Below, piece after piece: positions 57,517 through 64,000 of a stretch of 64,000 nucleotides of DNA. Under the pieces are notes generated by a model, which made no database searches, was not told where the DNA came from, and saw only the letters and a list, made by a program, of their open reading frames with translations. How positions within the stretch are numbered: the first letter of the stretch is position 1; each line of letters begins with the position of its first letter. The stretch spans positions 37,851,312 through 37,915,311 of the forward strand of contig OX235267.1 of assembly GCA_944472135.2 (NCBI GenBank), given 5' to 3'. Source of the DNA: Trichobilharzia regenti (lineage: Eukaryota > Platyhelminthes > Trematoda > Strigeidida > Schistosomatidae). The position numbers were made by a program, and so were the translations under genes.

Positions 57517-57782
57517 AATTACAGTGCTACAAACCCTCTATCACTTACAGACGAAACCCAACAAACTGGCACAGGAAGCATGTAGTGATGAGAGAACTCC
57601 AAGTAAACATGTACAGTACACAGGAAATTAAAAGTTCCAACCACCAGTCACAATATACATCAGTCCCCATGAATGGAATAAATTTGAACAAGTTCAGTTG
57701 TCTCACTCATCTGAAAAGGACCATCAAAGCTACAGGTGACAACGATGAATCGGAAAAGGAAGACACACATAAATTAGTCTGA
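57517..57782 (+). pseudogene. Non-LTR RT scrap (unit C)
   Basis: Counterpart of 44,970-45,240; the ORF 57,585-57,782 shows the same MNGINLNKFSCLTHLK wording. Confidence 0.45.
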
Positions 57783-58099
57783 AATTAGTGTGGAGATCTA
57801 GCTTATTATGAAAAATGAAGGACAAAATAGAAAGAAACGGACCAACGAAAACAGATTGCTATATACATATCCCGAATGAAATGCAGATATATTGAGAATG
57901 CCCTGAGGAGACAAACGAACGTTAGCGCACACTAAACCACAACTCAACTGGCTCTCAAATGTGTCACGACGAGTTGACCCTCGTTCTGTGGCTGGGATGC
58001 TGAGGATGTGGGTTGATTGTGAATCAAGGCGCTGAGGGATGATGACCGACGAGAACACGATGATATTCAGAATTGCTGCCAAAACAGTATGATCCACTT

Positions 58100-58150
58100 G
58101 AAACCCCGAGGAACAACAATCATAATAATTAACACCATCTAATTCACTTC
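58100..58150. other. RTE-free site in unit C
   Basis: Where A and B carry the ~600-bp truncated RTE, C has only about 30 bp (ending cataataattaacaccatct) between gttgttcctcg-like and gtggcgtagaagtgaatt-like flanks (reverse strand). A short AT-rich stretch remains, consistent with a pre-insertion site. Confidence 0.8.
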
Positions 58151-60110
58151 TACGCCACTGAAAAGTTAAAGAATGGAAAGTCTTCAAATTCACAGTTGCA
58201 ATAAAAGTAACGTCCGACAATTAAATGATTCCTCATTCTATACGTGAGCCGACGTCAGCAAAACAAATATTCAAAATATCTGAAATCTCTCAACTTTCAA
58301 TACACATTAGAAGAAGAAACATAAGCACTACTGTTGTCGTAAGCGTATTAGTAGTATTCAGATGACATTCACATGTTGACTCCCACCCTGTTTACAAAAG
58401 CAAATGGTGATGGAGAGAAAAGTCTCAAACAGAGTTCTACTTAACCGATCATCAACACGAGCATAACGCGTGATGGAAACTGTAAAATGCTTGAGATAAG
58501 AGAATCAAAGTTTACCTGCTGTTTATTCAGTTATCGTGAATAGACTGGATATTGAATCGATTTTGTTAGCACACAAACAAACATTGAATCAATGTAGACG
58601 GTAGTCATTCACACTGAGTTGTCGCGACAAATACCAGTAGTCTCATTACGAGAGTGCACATTCTAAGCGGAGTGCTCGGCTAACAAGAAGGATGGATTGC
58701 ATTCATCTGTCTAATACCGACAATAGATCCGAAGGGAGTTAGGTAGATGTGTAGAATCTACTGACCAGTGATCAGAGATAGATGTGCACATACATAGATG
58801 TAGCAACCCACAAAAGAATTCGTGACCCAGTCAAAATTTCTAATTAAGCATATACTTCCTTTCACTTTGATTCAAACGAGAATATTTTAGAATAATTAAC
58901 AAACATTGTACCATATTTGCCGTCTATAATCATTGAAGTTGTCACAGAGAAAACTACTGGCCATCACTACCTAGTGAGGATGATGGGGCACTTTATGCGA
59001 TGAGTGGCTTTAGTCGAGTCAAGACGGTGTTGATGATGCGATTCCGCATGTCGTCACAGGCCATATTGTGCGGAAGACTACATTAACACTATAATGGAAT
59101 TTACGCGAAGAGAGGAAATTGGAGATATTTTTGAAGCTCTTTTTCGATCGTCAGGTTATGATCTGAACCTTTGGTTCACAACGTTCTTTTCATATTAATG
59201 ACTCATTGTCAGTTTTTTCACATTTTTTGTCATCAACCTGCATGATTTCTCAAAAGTGATGACTTTGTTATGAAATGCGGTTCACGGTTTAATAATAGGT
59301 TCTGTTCACGCCACCACCAGTGTTTTAAAAAAACTTCAAATCATTAGGAACAGTGAATCCGAAAAATTTATTCTGGATGAATTTGTATTAATCTTTAGAT
59401 GATCACTATTCATGGCTTTTTTTGTTTAATCGTTGGTGTGAATATGTTTGGCATTTGATTAACATTTAGATATCTTCCAGTCAATTGGTTGTCACATTAT
59501 GAACATTGCCACTTAACATGCTTGATGTGGGGTTGAACAGTTATAACGTAATCACATGCACACCTCATGCATGCGACTCTTCGACTCTATGATCCAAGTG
59601 TTTCGAGGGGATATTCCGATGGATTCTGACTTCTGAAACCATTGTAACCGACTAAATCAAAGGAATGTTTGGATGACTCGTAAGAACATCACCATTTTAC
59701 ATGGGGTTCTTTTAACAATTTAGTGAGATGACGCAGTATTTCTGTAGGTTGCGAAGTATCGCTTCACCATCGTCTACTGAAGTGGCACTGCACACACGGA
59801 TTAGTTCTGTGGAACGCTTCACTTAGATGCCTCACAGATTATGTGAAGCCTATGGACGCTTAGGAAGCAGTACAAAGTTTTCATGGGCATGAGTTATCAT
59901 AGGACAGATGTCGTTTGCTACTGAAGTAGACCGCATATGCACATAACAAAAGAACGTTGAAATGGCTAACTTGTGGTTAACTACAACTTCTATTCAACTT
60001 GATAGAATCCAGCGACACTAAAATAGTGATGCAACTCAAAAGCGCTATACCTCTCTAATAGTTTTTGAAAGACAAAATAGGATGTCAATATATGTGTAAA
60101 ACTTGGCCAC

Positions 60111-61437
60111 TCTGGTCTTAAGTAATTACATATTAGTTTGTTTATTGGATGAATCACACAGTGAAACAGCATTATTAATTACCGTGTGGCAAACTTTTGA
60201 ACAAAATTTATTCATCATAATCATATCCACAAATCTAAGTATACAACTTCGAAAATTTACTTTTATAGTTTTCTTTGTTCTTTCCTAATCTTCGTAGGGT
60301 TAGCAGCCTTTTCCAGATGTTTAGGAGGGGTGTTGAGTCGTTTGTGTTACAAGTATTCTCAGTTGATTCAATAAATAAAGTTTCCCTTATCATTATCTCC
60401 CTCCACGTTGTTACATTACATCTTGAGTGTCATGCTATCCCATCCTATAATATCACTGTGTGTAATTGCGTATAGTGAGTTCTGTAGGTGAATCATTCTC
60501 CAGATTTCCTGTCTTATTTGGGCATACTAATCTAGATTTTTCTGCTAGATTTGTGTGCTCGGTTTGTATGACTAAATCCGTTCTACTAATTTGACCTATG
60601 TATTTGACCTCACAACTATTCCAGCAGTGTATTACACAAACTAAATTGTTTTGTTTTAAAGACCCCACTGGCAGGATCCCTTAACCGACAAAGCTTGTTT
60701 CTATTTTTGTTTGTGGGTTTGAATGCCACTTTTATTCTGCCTTGTTAAGAATTCTGCTTGAGTTTCTGAGGTTTTCTCCTTTTATGCAATTACTACTGAT
60801 GATTTAGATTCGTCATTGTTGGTGTTGTCATTATCTTGGATATGTTTGACATGCATGTCATCATAACACTAGTAGTATTATTGTTATGATTATTATTACT
60901 ATTACTACTATTACTATCACAATTGTCATAATTTAGTTTAATATTTACATTCCCCTACATACTTTCTGACTTATTTATCAGGGTAATTATTAGGTTTCAA
61001 ATCTTCTCTTATATGTTTCACTTCCTGTCTTAGATTTAACATCGTACTACCTAGTTTTCGCGCTCTGTTGTTTAAACATTTCCCTACATACTTTTTGAAT
61101 AATTTTAACAATCCTATTGTCACTGATACATGATGGAATGATCAGAAGTCCAAATATCTGTTTGAATGTGTAGGTTTCCAGTAAAAACCAGTGTTTCACC
61201 TCCCATATGCTTTCCTTGTCACGCTACCATCGATCATTGGATGTTCTCCTTCCTGACTTTCCAAATCATAATTCAATTGAATTACCAACAACCTATGAGT
61301 TGACATGTTCGAAAAATCTATCTATATCCTGTGTTCTAAGTGCAGTGAATATGTCATCTATATACTTCCACCATAATTTTGGGGTAAGGCTGAACGTTCT
61401 AATCACTATCTTTTCCCACACATCTATAAATATATAA
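60111..61437 (-). pseudogene. PLE remnant: active site, GIY-YIG and terminal part (unit C)
   Basis: Direct counterpart of 51,896-53,234: YIDD block within 61,293-61,508 and KYIGQISR block within 60,453-60,668. Confidence 0.72.
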
Positions 61438-62930
61438 TAATGATAAGAATCTACTTTATTCCCAAAACAGTACGTATAGTACAGAATGGAATTCTCAGCA
61501 TTTGTCACAATATTGAATCTGATTTTTTAAAATATAATAAAAATTAAAACAAAAGTTACCGGACGAATTTGTCCACGTTTATGATATAAATTCAAAAATA
61601 TTCGAAGCACGAATTGAGATTATTAAATATAATAATAATAATAATATTACCAATAATAGTGACTTTGTTTCAAACAATATGGTCGATTAAGTTTGGATAT
61701 TTTAACATGTTACTATAGAGTATTAAATCTAATGTTCTCTTGATATAGCATTATGAGGGAAATACAAAATTAACAGTTATACCACAGCTTAAATGATGCT
61801 CACACTTATGCAAAAATAAACAAATCAAAAGAAAAAAATTGAGAGGTCTATAAATATAAGTACAATAACAATAAAGCTTGATGTTGTAAGGGTTTATTTA
61901 TTAGTGCAAAGAAGGCCAGTTAGTTCATGCCTAACACTATTTTCATCACATAAAGTACGTGCCCTGAAATATGGTATAGTGGAATTTTTATACTTAGACG
62001 TACGTGCGCAAATTCTTCTGAAGAGACTTCTTTTTTTACCTGAGCAGACACAAGGTTGGAGCTGCAGGTAAAGTGGGTGCTCACAGTCTGACAAAATTCT
62101 TTTTCCAAATTTGTTGCACGACATCAAGTGCCTATCAGTGACAATGTCAAGAATATGGCCCAATGGGATAACACTCGCTCTACTGACTGACAATCTTCAG
62201 ATTTCTACGAAGTACGACATAGTCTTTTTTAAGCAATCAAGTAAAGAATAAAGATGATAGTATTCATACTTAACAAACTTCATTTTATCAGACTGATACA
62301 AGTAATGTATGAAGAAAGAAATCAGAAAAGGACAAAAGACAGCGCCTTAAGGGACATCAGTCGCAGTAAGCAACGAAGTGGACGACTTCCCCTGACATAC
62401 AGTGCACTGCTTTCTTCTCGGGAAATAAGAATGCAGCCATTTGACAACTCAACAATCAGTTTGAGTTTCAGCAATCTTGTTTAAAAAGTATCTCTAGGTA
62501 TTGAGTCGAAAGCAAATGTGAAGTTTAGGAAGGTGCAACGAACAAATTTAGACCCCTTGTCTAAACTGGAGACAGTGTTATGATGCGAGACTGGGGTTAC
62601 ATCTAAAGTACTTCTAATATGTTACTAGGTGGATTGTTGTGGATCGTTAAAGTATTTAAGCGAAGGTTGAAGATTAATTAAGAGTAAAGTTTCCATAATT
62701 TTCAAAAAAGCAGAGGTAATAACAATAGATCTTAATTGGAAAACATGCTTACAGGTACAGGTACAATTTTAATGTCCTTCCAAACCGCTGACACGACATT
62801 TCTGGGAGAAAATTCATTTAGTAGGTCCATGTGTGGATAACGCAGGATACCTGCACACTTTTTAAGGAGAAGTTTAGGCAAACCATCTGGACTTAGGCTA
62901 CAAGAAGCTTTAAGAGACTGAAGACATTTA
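61438..62930 (-). pseudogene. CR1-like insertion in the PLE (unit C)
   Basis: Direct counterpart of 53,235-54,727; C-terminal RT block at 61,894-62,193. Shows the insertion predates all duplications of the unit. Confidence 0.75.
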
Positions 62931-63869
62931 GGAACAACCGGGGATATTAGTGACCGCGAAGAAACTGCCTCAGTTTGTTTGTATATTTTCTCACGGAATT
63001 TCAGTACTGCAGGAGTCAGGCATAGCGGTACTCCCAAAATTATGTCCTCAAGTGGCACTTTCATCTTAAGTTCGAGTTCTTGGTCAGAAATGAGTTCGTT
63101 TCTTACTGCCTCAATAGCGATATGTATTAGTATACGTGTAATAAACTGACAATGTTAATATTAACCATTCTTTCTTCATCATTGAAATTTTAATTATCTT
63201 ATCTCTATTCTAGTTTACAAGGATTTGTTAGTCGAGATTTTGAGTGGCTTTCAAAGGGATTTTATACCACGGCTAAATATTTAGATAATTGATAAATTAG
63301 GTAAATTTCTAAAACCAACTATAGATCTAGTGGGATATCCTGACTTTTGAACCTTAACAACACCATACATCCAACTGGGGTTAATAGCTTTTGGCATTGA
63401 AATAAATCATTTTGAATCACCTAGGAACGGCTTCATTCGGCGTATAAAGTCCGCTATGGATTTGTCCACCCTATTCATTACGGTGTCTATTGATTTATTA
63501 ATTTCCCCATATGGTCCTATTCGTATGTCATTATAACCATTTTCCGAATCGTCTGATTTGTCTAATATTGCTGTTGCATTTCCTTTGTCTGACATTGTGA
63601 TTACTATATGTTTGTTATTCTTAAGATGTTTTAGGGCTTCCATCTCTGGCTTCATCAGGTTAGGCGTTCCTCGTTTTTATCGTTTTAATGTCAGTGCACA
63701 TTGTGTCTGTCCTTTGTCAGCCGTTGTCTTGTCTATCCCTCTTGGTGCTATTTCTACTTTAGAGGTGAAATCCTAGGTGTTAGTTTGTCTTCCGCCACAC
63801 TGAAATTCAGTCCCTTTTCTAATACACTTATTTCTGTGAGACCTAATATATGTGTTGAGAGGTTGATAA
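62931..63869 (-). pseudogene. PLE remnant, N-terminal RT part (unit C)
   Basis: Counterpart of 54,728-55,666; the DKGN-containing ORF is 63,407-63,655 and agrees with unit A against B at the differing residues. Confidence 0.72.
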
Positions 63870-63969
63870 CCCACTTTGTTTGACGTTAGATTGCTGATTT
63901 TATTTTATTTATTTATTTATTTTTGATTACAGCTTGATCCCACACGGTATTTTTGGTACAAGTATGGAA

Positions 63970-64000
63970 CATAGGTTAAAATCGAAGCAAACAAATAAGC
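63970..64000. repeat. Start of the next junction linker
   Basis: The window ends in ataggttaaaatcgaagc and aaacaaataagc, identical to the B-C linker at about 55,770, so another unit in the same orientation is expected just to the right. Confidence 0.85.

Larger units (their letters stand above)
55817..63969 (-). repeat. Large composite repeat, unit C (direct repeat of unit B)
   Basis: Same orientation as B; the offset from B is 8,801-8,802 at the left end and 8,203 at the right. The drop of about 600 bp is caused mainly by absence of the RTE insertion near 58,115-58,145. Otherwise nearly identical with scattered substitutions and a shorter ATT microsatellite near 60,890. Confidence 0.93.

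Noticed and set aside
57798..58220. A 140-codon minus-strand ORF
   Set aside because: Its homologues in A and B are interrupted by the RTE insertion, it spans AT-rich non-conserved sequence and shows no motif; probably fortuitous.

Overview
The window looks like repeat-rich nuclear DNA of a flatworm, most likely a schistosome or close relative. The evidence is base composition (AT-rich, about 62-65% by eye) and the mix of retroelements: Penelope-like elements (PLE) with a GIY-YIG endonuclease, SR2/RTE-like and CR1-like non-LTR elements, a Ty3/gypsy element, and tRNA-derived repeats. That assignment is an inference. I found no bacterial gene organisation, no rRNA, no CRISPR array and no recognisable single-copy host gene. 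Almost everything that can be explained is mobile or tandemly repeated DNA.

Left part (1-19,400): a patchwork of decayed CR1-like non-LTR elements (minus strand at about 1,690-3,420 and 7,908-8,670; plus strand at about 11,215-12,210, 12,311-15,435 and 15,640-16,270). It also holds one nearly complete PLE on the minus strand (4,340-7,110), with reverse transcriptase, GIY-YIG nuclease and a hammerhead-like ribozyme motif in its 3' terminal repeat. Several CR1-like copies end in the same 3' signature.

Middle part (19,400-31,550): a Ty3/gypsy-type element (Gag with CCHC knuckle, protease, RT, start of RNase H; no integrase) sits between two ~360-bp direct repeats. The downstream repeat runs straight into a satellite of seven head-to-tail, nearly identical 1,283-1,284-bp units. 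Each unit carries a tRNA-like Pol III A/B-box pair and, at its 3' end, a diverged copy of the same LTR-like sequence, so the satellite appears to be built partly from the gypsy LTR.

Right part (34,080-37,740): a decayed PLE terminal fragment, a tRNA-derived SINE-like sequence, and a complete 989-codon RTE-type element on the minus strand with all endonuclease and RT motifs present.

Far right (38,191-64,000): three copies of a large composite unit. Copy A (38,191-46,941) and copy B (47,015-55,765) form a giant inverted repeat with 8.75-kb arms around a 73-bp spacer. Copy C (55,817 to about 63,969) is a direct repeat of B, and a further unit starts at the right edge. Each unit contains a dead PLE split by a CR1-like insertion, an anonymous 1.8-kb stretch, an RT scrap, and a stretch with exon-like ORFs, including a signal-peptide-like first exon and phase-1 splice-donor consensus sites. 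A and B share a 5'-truncated RTE insertion that C lacks, which gives a relative order for the duplications. The amplified unit with its possible embedded multi-exon secreted-protein gene, and the gypsy-derived Pol III-box satellite, are the two most unusual things here.
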